NCBI RefSeq assembly: GCF_016879755.1
Contig: NZ_WOFU01000001.1
Location: forward strand, 1 to 64,000
Reading direction: 5' to 3'
Origin: Bacillus sp. B15-48
GTDB lineage: Bacteria > Bacillota > Bacilli > Bacillales > Cytobacillaceae
Length of the DNA stretch: 64,000 nucleotides
A program made the translations under genes and the position numbers. The notes below the pieces were generated by a model. It worked only from the letters and a program-made list of their open reading frames with translations, had not been told where the DNA came from and made no database searches. Below are positions 54,033 to 63,906 of the stretch, piece by piece; the first letter of the stretch is position 1; each line of letters opens with the position of its first letter.

Positions 54033-55100
54033 ATGAAAAATCTCGTTATTCTTGGTGGTGGGTATGGTGGGATGAGGATTCTGCAACGATTACTGCCTGA
54101 CCAATTACCAAATGATGTTACCATTACTTTAATTGACCGTGTTCCATACCATTGCTTAAAAACTGAATACTATGCACTTGCTGCTGGGACAATCTCTGAT
54201 CAACATATCCGTGTTAGTTTTCCAAATCATCCACAATTAAACCTTACATACGCTGAAGTTGAAGGAATTGATTTAGAAAACCGCCAAGTTTCATTAGCGA
54301 ATGGAGATGCAGTGTCTTACGATGAATTAATCGTTGGTCTCGGCTGTGAAGATAAGTATCACCAGATTCCAGGTGCGAAAGAATTTACGTACAGTATTCA
54401 AACGATTGAAAAAGCACGGAATACTTATCAAACGTTAAATAATCTTCCTGCAGGTTCAACTGTAGCGATAGTTGGTGCGGGACTAAGTGGTGTGGAACTT
54501 GCCAGTGAACTATGTGAAAGCAGGTCTGACTTAAATATTAAACTTTTTGATCGTGGTGACTATATTCTATCGTCTTTCCCCGAACGTTTAAGCATTTATG
54601 TCCAAAACTGGTTTGACACAAATTCTGTTGAAATCATTAACAATGCAAATATTACCCGAATCGAAGCGGGTGAGTTATATAATCATGATGAACCGCTTTC
54701 AGTAGATGCGATTGTTTGGACTGCAGGAATTCAGGCAAATCAGGTTGTTCGAAATCTCCCTGTTGAAAAAGATAGTATGGGGAGGGCATTCATTACTCCA
54801 AGACATCATCTTCATGATCATGAGAATGTATTCATCCTTGGTGATTGTGCAAGCATGCCACATGCACCAAGCGCTCAATTAGCAGAAGGGCAAGCAGAAC
54901 AAATTGTTGAAGTACTAACAAATCGCTGGAATGGTACAGAACCGCCCACGTCTTTTCCAACTATTAAATTAAAAGGAATCCTTGGTTCACTCGGGAAAAA
55001 GCATGGATTCGGCTTACTTGGTGAACATCCAATTACTGGACGGGTTGCACGGCTTATAAAATCAGGTGTTTTATGGATGTATAAACACCATAACGGTTAA
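54033..55100 (+). CDS. yutJ: Type II NADH dehydrogenase-like protein YutJ
   Basis: A 355-residue flavoprotein with FAD site ILGGGYGGMRIL (near 5), NAD site AIVGAGLSGVELASELCE (near 148), and FILGDCASMPHAPSAQLAEGQ near 268. It matches B. subtilis YutJ. It would oxidise NADH and reduce quinone. It has its own promoter and a perfect Rex operator, so NADH-dependent control is likely. It is the second such enzyme in the window. Confidence 0.92.
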   Translation: MKNLVILGGGYGGMRILQRLLPDQLPNDVTITLIDRVPYHCLKTEYYALAAGTISDQHIRVSFPNHPQLNLTYAEVEGIDLENRQVSLANGDAVSYDELIVGLGCEDKYHQIPGAKEFTYSIQTIEKARNTYQTLNNLPAGSTVAIVGAGLSGVELASELCESRSDLNIKLFDRGDYILSSFPERLSIYVQNWFDTNSVEIINNANITRIEAGELYNHDEPLSVDAIVWTAGIQANQVVRNLPVEKDSMGRAFITPRHHLHDHENVFILGDCASMPHAPSAQLAEGQAEQIVEVLTNRWNGTEPPTSFPTIKLKGILGSLGKKHGFGLLGEHPITGRVARLIKSGVLWMYKHHNG

Positions 55101-55163
55101 GTTAACAAGAGGAGGGAGAAAATCCCTTCCTTATTTTTCGAAAAAGGCATGTTTTTATTCATA

Positions 55164-55204
55164 AAAAAAAGCTAGTTTTGTCAAAAAGACAAAACCAGCT
55201 TTCC
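55164..55204. terminator. Terminator between yutJ and yutI
   Basis: AAAGCTaGTTTTGTC-AAAAA-GACAAAACcAGCTTT, with an A-run on the left. It serves yutI on the minus strand and possibly yutJ. Confidence 0.8.
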
Positions 55205-55212
55205 ACTCATTT

Positions 55213-55449
55213 TTAAAATACTTGTTCTACTTCAACTATGCCAGGAACTTCTTCTACTAATGCTCGTTCAATGCCAGCCTTTAAAGTAATAGTCGAGCTT
55301 GGGCAGCTTCCGCATGCACCAAGAAGACGCAACTTTACTATACCTTCGTCAACGTCGACAAGTTCACAGTCACCGCCGTCACGAAGAAGGAATGGACGTA
55401 ATTTATCTAGTACTTCCTGGACTTGTTCTACCACTTGCTGTTCAGCCAT
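55213..55449 (-). CDS. yutI: NifU-like iron-sulfur scaffold/carrier YutI
   Basis: A 78-residue NifU C-terminal-domain protein with the cluster motif GACGSCPSS (CxxC near 48) and [17 protein letters not shown]. It carries Fe-S clusters for delivery. Two ATGs are possible (55455 and 55449); the second is better spaced from GGAGTC. B. subtilis YutI has a longer N-terminus. Confidence 0.93.
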   Translation of the reverse strand: MAEQQVVEQVQEVLDKLRPFLLRDGGDCELVDVDEGIVKLRLLGACGSCPSSTITLKAGIERALVEEVPGIVEVEQVF

Positions 55450-55764
55450 ATACATTCGACTCCTTTCATACTCCTATTATAATCACAACCCTAAAAAAAA
55501 TCTATCGATAAACCCAAAATCCAATATTCAACAGTTATTTTTTTAAAGGCTCGCCCCCAAGATATACATTAACCGGAAATTCTCCGCCTATGAATTCTTA
55601 TACCTACACGAAAATCAACAATGAACAATAACAAAGCCTTTCAAAAAAACATTAGCAAAGTAGCAAACACTTCCTTAGCCTGGGTGTGTACGGTAAAATA
55701 AGTGGTATAGTAAGCATGTATATCGTACTATTGTATGAGAATTTCATCTGGGAGGTGTATATAA

Positions 55765-56100
55765 TTGGACCTAAAGAAAATAGAAATTATCGTGTATGGA
55801 GCAGACCAACTTTGCCCAAGTTGCGTTTCGCTTCCTTCCTCAAAAGAAACATACGAATGGCTTGAGGCCGCGATTAGCAGAAAATACAAAAATCAGCCTT
55901 TTTCAATCTCTTATGTTGACATTTTTAATCCTCCTAATGACGAAGCAAAAAAAGCATTTGCTAAACGTGTAATTGAAGAAGAGATGTTCTACCCAGTTGT
56001 ACTCTTAGAAGACATACTTGTAGGTGAAGGGAATCCTCGGCTTAAAACGATTTTTGCCGAAATGGAGAACTTCGGATATAAAGCGAAAGAGAGCCTTTAA
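55765..56100 (+). CDS. yuzD: DUF1462 thioredoxin-fold protein YuzD
   Basis: A 111-residue protein with GADQLCPSCVSLPSSKET, a CxxC pair in a thioredoxin-like fold, as in B. subtilis YuzD and S. aureus homologues. The function is unknown. The start is TTG with GGGAGGTG upstream. Its stop codon overlaps that of the convergent thrB in TTTAAA. The stretch 55456-55764 holds only its leader, with no other gene seen. Confidence 0.9.
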   Translation: MDLKKIEIIVYGADQLCPSCVSLPSSKETYEWLEAAISRKYKNQPFSISYVDIFNPPNDEAKKAFAKRVIEEEMFYPVVLLEDILVGEGNPRLKTIFAEMENFGYKAKESL

Positions 56101-57017
56101 ATTGGGCTCTCTTTCACTGCGGAATATACTTGACTTCCGTAATTATCGATTTGCAATTGAACAACCTTCATATTCGACAAAGACCGTTGTAAAGAAGCAA
56201 CGACTCCTTCTCCCTTCCCAAGTTCAACGAGACATAGAATTGACGGTCCAGCTCCACTTAACGCTGTACCGAAGGCTCCTGCCTCCAATGCTAAAGTCTC
56301 AACCTGTCCCCACCAGGGAATTAATTTACGACGGTAAGGCTGATGGAAGCGGTCATAGCTCATCATTTTTCCTGCTAACTTCCAATTTCCTGTTAATAAC
56401 GCGGCTAACAGCTGATTTGAAACCGCACTTGCCTCCACTGCCGTAGAAAATTCCAGTCTTTCAGGCAAAACTCCTCTGGCAGATTCAGTTAATAGTTCTT
56501 CTTCAGGGATCACTGCGATGACATCCATTTCAATTGAATCGATTGCAGTTAAATCAATATCCTCACCTAACTGACTTCCAACAACTAACCCACCATAGAT
56601 GGAGGCTCCGACATTATCAGGATGCCCCTCAATTTTTGCCGAAATCTCTAACTTGTCCAGTTTCGAGAGATTAAGATGGCAAAAATGATTAGCAAGCTCA
56701 ATGCCAGCGATAATGGCAGCAGCACTTGAACCAAGACCACGTGCAAGCGGAATCTCACTGCTAACAGTCATTTTGCATGGAGGCATTGATTTCCCATACT
56801 GAGCAGCTGTTTTCATCGCCATTTGGACAATAAAATGGTTCTCGTTACGAGGAAATTGTTCCATTTCTACAGATAACGGAATGACTTCCCATTTCGAATG
56901 CAATTCAGCTTCAACAGTTAAATACAAATTCACTGCTAATCCGATTGAATCAAAGCCTGGACCAAGATTGGCTGAGCTTGCTGGTACCTTTATTGCAAAC
57001 ATATCACCATTGGTCAT
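56097..57017 (-). CDS. thrB: Homoserine kinase
   Basis: A 306-residue GHMP kinase that phosphorylates homoserine in threonine synthesis. Motifs are [16 protein letters not shown] (near 12), the ATP loop [18 protein letters not shown] (near 90), and [15 protein letters not shown] near 262. It overlaps thrC by four bases (ATGA) and is third in the hom-thrC-thrB operon. Confidence 0.97.
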   Translation of the reverse strand: MTNGDMFAIKVPASSANLGPGFDSIGLAVNLYLTVEAELHSKWEVIPLSVEMEQFPRNENHFIVQMAMKTAAQYGKSMPPCKMTVSSEIPLARGLGSSAAAIIAGIELANHFCHLNLSKLDKLEISAKIEGHPDNVGASIYGGLVVGSQLGEDIDLTAIDSIEMDVIAVIPEEELLTESARGVLPERLEFSTAVEASAVSNQLLAALLTGNWKLAGKMMSYDRFHQPYRRKLIPWWGQVETLALEAGAFGTALSGAGPSILCLVELGKGEGVVASLQRSLSNMKVVQLQIDNYGSQVYSAVKESPI

Positions 57018-58075
57018 CTGTGAACAACTCCACGAATATGTTCACTGACCTTTTCTTCATCATTTGGAAGTAGTACGGGCTTAATTTCATTGCAATCAAT
57101 GGCTGTTGATGGGTCTTTTAAGCCATTTCCTGTTAAAATAGCAACCACTTTAGAACCTTGTGGGATTTTTCCGTTTTTAATTGACTTGAAAATACCTGCT
57201 AATGAAGCACAAGAACCTGGTTCTGCGAAAACACCTTCAGTAACTGCTATTTTCTTATAAGCTGTCAAAATTTCTTCATCAGTTACTTCATCGATAATTC
57301 CTGCTGATTCATCCCTAGCATTCACTGCAAGATGCCAACTAGCTGGGTTACCAATTCTGATGGCTGTTGCGATCGTTTCAGGGTTTTCAAATATACGATC
57401 ATGGACGATTGCAGCGGCACCAGCAGCCTCAAATCCAAACATTTTTGGAAGACCCGTTCCTTTTGCTTCATTATATTCTTTAAAACCTTTCCAGTATGCA
57501 CTAATGTTCCCAGCATTTCCAACTGGAATGGCCAAAATATCTGGTGCTCCGCCAAGCTGGTCGCAAATTTCAAAGGCTGCCGTTTTTTGGCCTTCTAAAC
57601 GATATGGATTCACAGAATTTACTAGCGCTACAGGCTCTGTTTCACTAATATTCCGCACCATTTTTAGCGCATCATCAAAGTTTCCTTCAATCGAAATAAT
57701 CTCAGCTCCGTACATAACAGCTTGTGCCAGCTTGCCCATCGCAATCTTTCCTTCTGGGATCACTACGATACAGCGCATTCCTGCTCTCGCTGCATAAGCA
57801 GCTGCTGCAGCCGATGTATTTCCAGTTGAAGCGCAAATAACCGTTTCTGCCCCTTCCTCCTTCGCCTTTGCAACAGCCATGACCATTCCTCTGTCTTTAA
57901 AGGACCCAGTGGGGTTTGTACCTTCTGTTTTAACATATAAATCAATGCCTAATTCAGTAGACAACTGGTCTAAACGGATCAAAGGAGTATTTCCTTCGTT
58001 TAATGTAACCATCGGAGTTTTCTCAGTTATCGGTAAATATTCTTTATATTCTTCAATTAATCCACGCCATCTCAT
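57014..58075 (-). CDS. thrC: Threonine synthase
   Basis: A 353-residue PLP enzyme that converts O-phosphohomoserine to threonine. The PLP lysine is Lys60 in [13 protein letters not shown], with [14 protein letters not shown] and the phosphate loop [13 protein letters not shown] following. It overlaps hom and thrB by four bases each. Confidence 0.97.
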   Translation of the reverse strand: MRWRGLIEEYKEYLPITEKTPMVTLNEGNTPLIRLDQLSTELGIDLYVKTEGTNPTGSFKDRGMVMAVAKAKEEGAETVICASTGNTSAAAAAYAARAGMRCIVVIPEGKIAMGKLAQAVMYGAEIISIEGNFDDALKMVRNISETEPVALVNSVNPYRLEGQKTAAFEICDQLGGAPDILAIPVGNAGNISAYWKGFKEYNEAKGTGLPKMFGFEAAGAAAIVHDRIFENPETIATAIRIGNPASWHLAVNARDESAGIIDEVTDEEILTAYKKIAVTEGVFAEPGSCASLAGIFKSIKNGKIPQGSKVVAILTGNGLKDPSTAIDCNEIKPVLLPNDEEKVSEHIRGVVHR

Positions 58076-59370
58076 GCGTCCGCACTTCCTTCCACTCTAT
58101 AGGAACTCTTAATCACTTTGATTGCATTAAGATCCCTAAGCTGCATTAATATTTCCTCATAGTTTTTAAGTGATGCTCTATGAGTTACAACGACAATTTC
58201 TGCTAATCCTTCTTCTTTCACTGGTAGTTGAAGAATTTTCTCAAAACTAACACCGAATTTAGCAAAGACAGCAGTAATTTCTGAGAATACACCAACCTCA
58301 TCTTTTGCATGAATCCGAAGAAAATATTTCGAGAAAATTTCTTCAGGGGCCTTTATATTTTTCTCAAATTGTGGGGCAACGGCATGACTTCCATTGATTC
58401 CAAGACGCATGTTTTTCACAACAGCAACGAGGTCTGCAACAATCGAAGTGGCTGTTGGCAGGCTGCCTGCTCCCGGCCCATAAAACATCGTCTCTCCGAC
58501 CGCTTCACCATAGACATACACAGCATTATATTCATTGTTCACCGAAGCGAGCGGGTGTGATTGTGGCAGCAAAGTTGGTTGTACACTCACTTCCACCTTT
58601 TCACCATCGCGGTGAGCAATTCCTAGCAATTTCATTGTATATCCTAATTGCTTCGCATAATGGAGATCTTCCTCATTAACCGTTGTAATTCCTGTTGTTT
58701 TTACGTCATCAAGACTGACTCTCATTGAAAAACCGAGCGTTGACAGAATGACCATTTTACGGGCAGCATCTAATCCTTCTACATCTGATGCCGGATTTGC
58801 CTCAGCAAACCCAAGTGCTTGAGCCTCTTTTAACACATCATCGTAAGCTAGACCTTCTTGCGTCATTTTCGTTAAAATATAATTTGTCGTTCCATTAACG
58901 ATTCCCATCAGCTTTGTAATTCGATCAGAAGACAAGCCATCCACTAGACTGCGGATAATTGGAATCCCACCGGCTACACTCGCTTCATAATACAAATCAC
59001 AGCCATTGTTCGTCGCTTTTGATAAAAGTTCTGAACCGTGTAGTGCCATTAAATCTTTGTTAGCTGTTACAATATGCTTTTTATTTTGAATGGCTTTTAA
59101 CAAATATTCTTTTGTTTGTTCAACTCCGCCCATCACTTCAATAACAACATCTATTTCAGGATTGTCAATAATATCCTCCACATTTGTCGTTAAGATAGCT
59201 GGATCAATATCTACGCCCCTATCCTTGTCAAGTGTTTGCACAAGGACCTTTTTTACTTTAATCGGGCAGCCAACCTGATGCATCAGTTTGCCCTGATGAT
59301 TTTCAATGATTTTGATAACGCCGCTTCCTACTGTTCCCAGTCCAAGAAGTCCAATTGATATGGCATTCAT
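58072..59370 (-). CDS. hom: Homoserine dehydrogenase
   Basis: A 432-residue enzyme reducing aspartate semialdehyde to homoserine, the branch point to threonine and methionine. NAD(P) site [12 protein letters not shown] (near 8), catalytic block [33 protein letters not shown] (near 155), and a C-terminal ACT domain (from about 355) for feedback control. The ribosome site is GAGGGAG. The leader has a clear promoter, and no T-box or riboswitch was recognised. Confidence 0.97.
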   Translation of the reverse strand: MNAISIGLLGLGTVGSGVIKIIENHQGKLMHQVGCPIKVKKVLVQTLDKDRGVDIDPAILTTNVEDIIDNPEIDVVIEVMGGVEQTKEYLLKAIQNKKHIVTANKDLMALHGSELLSKATNNGCDLYYEASVAGGIPIIRSLVDGLSSDRITKLMGIVNGTTNYILTKMTQEGLAYDDVLKEAQALGFAEANPASDVEGLDAARKMVILSTLGFSMRVSLDDVKTTGITTVNEEDLHYAKQLGYTMKLLGIAHRDGEKVEVSVQPTLLPQSHPLASVNNEYNAVYVYGEAVGETMFYGPGAGSLPTATSIVADLVAVVKNMRLGINGSHAVAPQFEKNIKAPEEIFSKYFLRIHAKDEVGVFSEITAVFAKFGVSFEKILQLPVKEEGLAEIVVVTHRASLKNYEEILMQLRDLNAIKVIKSSYRVEGSADA

Positions 59371-59429
59371 ATGATGCTCCCTCGCTTCCCTGTTCTCCTA
59401 AGATACACATTTGTATTTATATAGTAGAC

Positions 59430-59458
59430 ATTATAATTTTTATAGTCGCTATTTACAA
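59430..59458 (-). promoter_or_regulatory. hom-thrCB operon promoter
   Basis: Minus strand: -35 TTGTAA, 17-bp spacer, perfect -10 TATAAT. It ends about 60 bp before the hom start codon. Confidence 0.8.
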
Positions 59459-59633
59459 GATTTATTTACTGTAAAAGAAAATGTAAGCGTTTAACCTTTT
59501 TTTATTTTAGAAAAATAGGAAAGCGGTCTATACATTATAGAATTCATGTACTCCTTCTTATCTATTAATTATGTTCCCCCTTTGGTGAGAGTTTTTATAA
59601 TTATTTTAACATACAGATGATTGAATGGTGATA

Positions 59634-60641
59634 TTATTTTATTAACCATTGGATGATTGGCAATTTATACGCACGAATAGGTGCTTCTACTAGTTGATAA
59701 AAGGTACCTAAGAAGCGTTCATGATCACCGGTTCTCTTTAAATACTTTTCTAACTGCTCCTCTAGCGTACGCTTTTGTTGTTCTGTATTTGTTAAATAAT
59801 AATTTTCAATACACTCAAAGTAGTGGAGCGGAAACAGTAATCTTGCATATAATAGCCGCCATGAAAACGGGGACAATCTGGTCACTTGCTGATAAGTTGA
59901 TAGGAAGCTTTTAACGATTGGCTGATAAGTTTGTGAATTATAAAGATATCTCGCTCGCACCCATTCAGCTAAATCTCTTGATCCATGATCAAACACCCAA
60001 TCATACGGGTTTTTTATCAATTGATTTTTCCCCCATGTAAATTCTGTAAAACGCTCATGACAAACCGTCCCATGATCGACTTCAATTGGGCGATTATCAA
60101 GTTCAGTATCTGTAAGATATTGAATCGCATTTTCAGCAAGCCCCATATAATAAGGGAAAGAATCATAAAACATTTTTTCAAATTCATTTTCTGGGGTCCG
60201 AAATAATTTACCGTTCCAAAAATGCTCCATTTGATCTAATCGTTTTTCCCATAACTGCTTCCATTGGCCAATTCTGTTTATATTCGTTACTCTGAAGGGC
60301 AACGAGCGACCACGTAAATGAAAGCGTGCCAGTTTCTTTCCGATTTTATTATTATCCTTTCGTTTTAACTGAGGATATTTTAACACACTATATTTAGCTC
60401 CTTCCCACTCACAAATTTTTTCCGTCTCAGTTGTTGCCTGGAAAAACGGAATTTCTTTATCTCCAAAGAAGCGGAGCTGGGTAGCAATGGTTTCAAGTTC
60501 ACTTATTTCTTGCTCTTTTATAGTATTTACGTTCATAATCAAATAAAGTGCATTTTCTTGTTGAAACGCTCGATACTTTTCAACTTCAATTTCTTGACCA
60601 TTTTTTATCCCGTACTTTTCCTTTAACATTTTTTCAAACAT
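59634..60641 (-). CDS. yutH: Spore coat-associated protein YutH
   Basis: A 335-residue protein of the CotS/YutH group, with a kinase-like fold related to choline/aminoglycoside phosphotransferases (HERFTEFTWGKNQLIKNPYDWVFDHGSRDLAEWVR). In B. subtilis YutH is a spore-coat protein made under sporulation control. The ribosome site is GAGGGG. It supports the view that the organism forms endospores. Confidence 0.9.
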   Translation of the reverse strand: MFEKMLKEKYGIKNGQEIEVEKYRAFQQENALYLIMNVNTIKEQEISELETIATQLRFFGDKEIPFFQATTETEKICEWEGAKYSVLKYPQLKRKDNNKIGKKLARFHLRGRSLPFRVTNINRIGQWKQLWEKRLDQMEHFWNGKLFRTPENEFEKMFYDSFPYYMGLAENAIQYLTDTELDNRPIEVDHGTVCHERFTEFTWGKNQLIKNPYDWVFDHGSRDLAEWVRARYLYNSQTYQPIVKSFLSTYQQVTRLSPFSWRLLYARLLFPLHYFECIENYYLTNTEQQKRTLEEQLEKYLKRTGDHERFLGTFYQLVEAPIRAYKLPIIQWLIK

Positions 60642-60833
60642 ATAGGCAACCCCTCTTTAAGTAGACTTTTTAGTACTATATGAGCGACAAAATGAAAACT
60701 TGTTAATATTGCAGGAATGTACCGAACACCTTTAAGGTTATGCTGTAATTAAGCATATAAATAAGTGAATCAGAATCATTCGATTCTTATGAATAGACTA
60801 TTATGAAATAGAGAAAAGAAAGGTGAGATTTTT

Positions 60834-61337
60834 ATGTTAGAAAAAAAGAAAGCCATTACACTTACAGAAGAAACCGCTCGAGACTGGCTTAAAAAGCGCG
60901 GCGTTGAGGTAGAAGATATCGCCCAGCTTGTTTATTATCTTCAAGAACAGTACCACCCTGCATTAAGTATGGAGGACTGCCTAGTGAATGTTGAACGTGT
61001 TCTTTCAAAGCGGGAAGTACAAAATGCGATTCTTACTGGCATTCAACTTGATATTCTTGGCGAACAAGGAAAACTCGAAGAACCATTACAATCGATTATT
61101 TCAACTGATGAAGGTTTATACGGCGTAGATGAAATTCTTGCCTTTTCAATCGTCAATATTTACGGTTCCATCGGGTTTACAAACTATGGATATATTGATA
61201 AACAAAAACCAGGTATTCTTAAGAAACTTAATGATAAAACAAATGGCCAATGCCATACCTTCCTCGATGATATCGTTGGGGCAATCGCAGCCGCTGCTTC
61301 TAGCCGTCTCGCACATCGTGCTGCAGACACGGAGTAG
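60834..61337 (+). CDS. yutG: Phosphatidylglycerophosphatase A family protein YutG
   Basis: A 167-residue protein matching B. subtilis YutG, a PgpA-type phosphatase acting on phosphatidylglycerophosphate. It has the family blocks RDWLKKRGVEVEDIAQLVYYLQ and HTFLDDIVGAIAAAASSRLAH. Unlike enteric PgpA it lacks obvious membrane helices. The ribosome site is AAAGGTGAG. Confidence 0.88.
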   Translation: MLEKKKAITLTEETARDWLKKRGVEVEDIAQLVYYLQEQYHPALSMEDCLVNVERVLSKREVQNAILTGIQLDILGEQGKLEEPLQSIISTDEGLYGVDEILAFSIVNIYGSIGFTNYGYIDKQKPGILKKLNDKTNGQCHTFLDDIVGAIAAAASSRLAHRAADTE

Positions 61338-61347
61338 AACAATCATA

Positions 61348-61383
61348 GTTAAAGGAGTAGACATAAGGTCCACTCCTTTTTCG
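61348..61383. terminator. Terminator between yutG and yutF
   Basis: AAAGGAGTaGAC-ATAAG-GTCcACTCCTTT then TTCGTTTT on the plus strand. Confidence 0.75.
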
Positions 61384-61385
61384 TT

Positions 61386-62162
61386 TTAATCGATTTGCCA
61401 CTGGTCAAGTGTATCGATCGTATATGTAGGTTTAACTTCATATCCTTCTAAAAGTTCCTTCGTAGTAACACCCGTATGTACAAGCAATGTATCTAAGCCA
61501 GCGTTCATTCCCGCAAGAATATCTGTATCGTAATAATCACCAATCATGATTGTCTCTTCTTTGTTTGTACCGAGAACCTTTAAAGCTTGTTCCATGATAA
61601 TTGATTCTGGTTTTCCAATAAAGATTGGTTGTGTTTGTGTTGAAACAGCTACTACTGACGTCAATGAACCATTTCCTGGTAGTAGGCCCCGTTCTGTTGG
61701 AATCGCAATATCTCTATTCGTTGAAAGGAAAGTAGCGCCATTTCGGACGGCAAGACAAGCCACCGCTAATTTTTCATAGCTTATTTCATGGTCAATCCCC
61801 ATAACAACATAGTCTGCATCTTCACCTGCTTGTGCAAATCCTTTCGCAGCAAGGGCAGTACGTAATCCTTCCTCCCCAATCATATAAATGGTCGCATCTT
61901 GCTTTCGGTCGTATATATAATTTGCTGTCGCTTGACTTGTAGTAAAAACTTGTTTTTCTGTAGCTGCAATCCCGAACTCTCTTAGCTTTGCAGCAACTTG
62001 TTCTGGTGTACGTGAAGAATTATTGGTAACAAACAGATAAGAAATGTCCTTTTTTATTAACCTATCAATAAAATCGGATGCCGCTTCAATTCGTTCAGTC
62101 CCTCGATACATCGTTCCGTCGAGATCAATCAAATAGCCTTTATACCTTTTCTTCTTATTCAC
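61386..62162 (-). CDS. yutF: HAD-IIA family sugar-phosphate phosphatase YutF
   Basis: A 258-residue NagD-type HAD phosphatase: motif I LIDLDGTMYRG (near 11), motif II FVTNNSS, FIGKPES (near 185) and motif IV MIGDYYDTDILAG (near 208). It dephosphorylates small phosphate esters. The start is uncertain: GTG at 62162 gives the length of homologues, and a TTG at 62186 is possible; neither has a strong ribosome site. It follows yutE closely. Confidence 0.9.
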   Translation of the reverse strand: MNKKKRYKGYLIDLDGTMYRGTERIEAASDFIDRLIKKDISYLFVTNNSSRTPEQVAAKLREFGIAATEKQVFTTSQATANYIYDRKQDATIYMIGEEGLRTALAAKGFAQAGEDADYVVMGIDHEISYEKLAVACLAVRNGATFLSTNRDIAIPTERGLLPGNGSLTSVVAVSTQTQPIFIGKPESIIMEQALKVLGTNKEETIMIGDYYDTDILAGMNAGLDTLLVHTGVTTKELLEGYEVKPTYTIDTLDQWQID

Positions 62163-62201
62163 TTCAGTCCCACACTTTCTTAGCAATTACGCACTTCTAT
62201 A

Positions 62202-62639
62202 TTATTTTCTAAAAGCCGAAACTGGCCCTAGCTCATTTGTCAAATATTGACGAACCTTTAGCGAGAATTGTTTTAATGCCGCTAATTCTTGGTCGAAACC
62301 TTTATGTAAACTTTGATGGTCTACTTTTGTGTAGCTTTGAACAGTCATCTTTCTGTATGGAATCAGTTTTAATAAGCCTTCGTGCATTTCATTTGTAATG
62401 ACCTTTTCATCTTTTAAAATGTCCATGATATCCTCATAACTTCCTGGATCCCGCATAATAAAGCCGTCAATCATCATGTTGCCAACATCAAGAATCGCTT
62501 CAATCATCGTGTGAGTTAGACGTTCCAATCCCGCCTTCTCCATTTCTGTTTCCCACTGAACATGCCCTTCAAACAGGCCTATTTGCTTTTCTAAAAAAAC
62601 TAAAATTTCTTCGATTGCCTCTCGATCGACAAAGTACAT
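62202..62639 (-). CDS. yutE: DUF86 (HepT-like) protein YutE
   Basis: A 145-residue helical protein of the DUF86/HepT fold (LVVGNMMIDGF-type block DVGNMMIDGFIMRDPGSYEDIMDIL). HepT proteins are often toxins paired with MNT nucleotidyltransferases, but no partner lies here, and YutE is a conserved housekeeping-location gene in Bacillus, so toxin activity is not implied. The ribosome site is GGAGGGG. Confidence 0.88.
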   Translation of the reverse strand: MYFVDREAIEEILVFLEKQIGLFEGHVQWETEMEKAGLERLTHTMIEAILDVGNMMIDGFIMRDPGSYEDIMDILKDEKVITNEMHEGLLKLIPYRKMTVQSYTKVDHQSLHKGFDQELAALKQFSLKVRQYLTNELGPVSAFRK

Positions 62640-62820
62640 TGCTACCCCTCCATCATGCCTATATACTATATCAACTTTTACTTTTTATACCTCCATATTG
62701 TATCACAAAAAAAATAGCCACGCTTTCAAACATTTGGCTCCGTTAATGCAGATATGAATGCTTTTTGTTAAGATGATAGAGAGACAGAAGAATGCTTGAA
62801 CAATTAGGGAGGAATTTTTG

Positions 62821-63087
62821 ATGACAGACCGTTTTTTCTTATATGATGATTTGATTAATACCAAAACCCGTTTTATAAGTTTTATGGGGGAAAACAAACG
62901 ATTTGATTTGGCCATCATTCAATCTGATCGATACTATGGCAAACAAATTGTCCTTGATATCCAAGGAAATCGGTTTGCCATTATTGGCCATGATGATTTA
63001 AATGAAGAAGGTTATCTTGAGCATGCCTTTAATTTATCTGAAGAAGACGCCGAGGAATTAAGATCTTTTTTGCGTGAAGCGGTTTAA
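62821..63087 (+). CDS. DUF3055-type cytosolic protein
   Basis: An 88-residue protein (RFFLYDDLINTKTRFISFMG, then LEHAFNLSEEDAEELRSFLRE) which I place in the DUF3055/SAV0927 group by recall. It is soluble, acidic and of unknown function. The ATG at 62821 follows GGGAGGAA. Confidence 0.78.
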   Translation: MTDRFFLYDDLINTKTRFISFMGENKRFDLAIIQSDRYYGKQIVLDIQGNRFAIIGHDDLNEEGYLEHAFNLSEEDAEELRSFLREAV

Positions 63088-63171
63088 AAAAGCACTCTAT
63101 ATCGCTTTGTTTGTTATTTTCTCGTTAAATTGGAATACTAATGAACAATGGCGATAAGAAAGGGTGACACC

Positions 63172-63456
63172 ATGGGAAATAAAGACGCTGAAATTTATTC
63201 TGATTTTTCCAATGTAGAGAAGAGCCGTAACTTCTTAACAGCCGAAGAATTTCCAGAAGGTCCGTATGGTTCCTCAATCCGAAAGGACGAACCTGTAGAA
63301 AATAAGAGTTCAGAGTGGCAAGAAGGACAACGCTCCTATAGTGCGTTTAATTATGAATATAAAACGCTTCACCAAGAGATGCCGCGACAAATGGCGGGTG
63401 CGCATCCTACCCATGATGACCCCGCAGAAGATACACAAGATCCATATACACCTTAA
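63172..63456 (+). CDS. Acidic, probably disordered cytosolic protein
   Basis: A 94-residue polar protein without membrane segments (EIYSDFSNVEKSRNFLTAEEF, ending HDDPAEDTQDPYTP), rich in Asp, Glu and Pro. I do not recognise it. The ATG at 63172 is chosen for AAAGGGTG upstream. It ends in a terminator shared with the convergent yutD. Confidence 0.75.
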   Translation: MGNKDAEIYSDFSNVEKSRNFLTAEEFPEGPYGSSIRKDEPVENKSSEWQEGQRSYSAFNYEYKTLHQEMPRQMAGAHPTHDDPAEDTQDPYTP

Positions 63457-63480
63457 GGCCGGGTTATTCCCGGCCTTTTC
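63455..63480. terminator. Terminator before yutD
   Basis: AAGGCCGGG-TTATT-CCCGGCCTT then TTCTTATT on the plus strand. Confidence 0.85.
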
Positions 63481-63756
63481 TTATTTTTTTACCTTTTTTG
63501 CGACAAAATAGGCACAGCCGAAATTACAAAATTCATACAAATATTCACTTACCGTGCTTATTTTTGTATCAAAAGTTGCCTTCTGACTTTGGTCATCAAA
63601 AAAACCCTTTAGTCTTAGCTGACCATATCCCCAATCTCCAACAATATAATCGTATTTCGTTAATATTTCACTATATCGTGACCGAAATGCTTCTTCATTG
63701 AAACCATCTCTATAATCATCAACCACTTCATAACAAACATTATTAATGCAAATCAT
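63481..63756 (-). CDS. yutD: DUF1027 protein YutD
   Basis: A 91-residue protein closely matching B. subtilis YutD (YEVVDDYRDGFNEEAFRSRYSEI, DWGYGQLRLKGFFDD, EFCNFGCAYFVAKK). The function is unknown; two conserved cysteines sit near the C-terminus. The ribosome site is AGAGGTGAT. Confidence 0.93.
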   Translation of the reverse strand: MICINNVCYEVVDDYRDGFNEEAFRSRYSEILTKYDYIVGDWGYGQLRLKGFFDDQSQKATFDTKISTVSEYLYEFCNFGCAYFVAKKVKK

Positions 63757-63906
63757 TTTATCACCTCTACTTGTACTAGCAATCCGTAATTTTAGTGGAT
63801 CTAACTAAACTTCATTTTCCTCTTTTTAAATTATAACTGATTCTCCAGCAATTACTAAGAAAAAAAGAAAAACTGTTGGTCATTCTAATGAGTAGGAGGT
63901 GTAAGA

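Noticed and set aside
59482-59495. CcpA cre site upstream of the hom promoter
   Set aside because: TGTAAGCGTTTAAC keeps the left half of the cre consensus but misses the final CA, and it lies far upstream of the -35. Too weak to call.
59371-59633. T-box or riboswitch leader for hom-thrCB
   Set aside because: The promoter is only about 60 bp from the start codon, leaving no room, and no T-box sequence or leader terminator is visible.
62202-62639. HepT-type toxin of a toxin-antitoxin pair
   Set aside because: The DUF86 fold is present, but no MNT antitoxin gene adjoins it, and YutE occupies a conserved chromosomal location in Bacillus.
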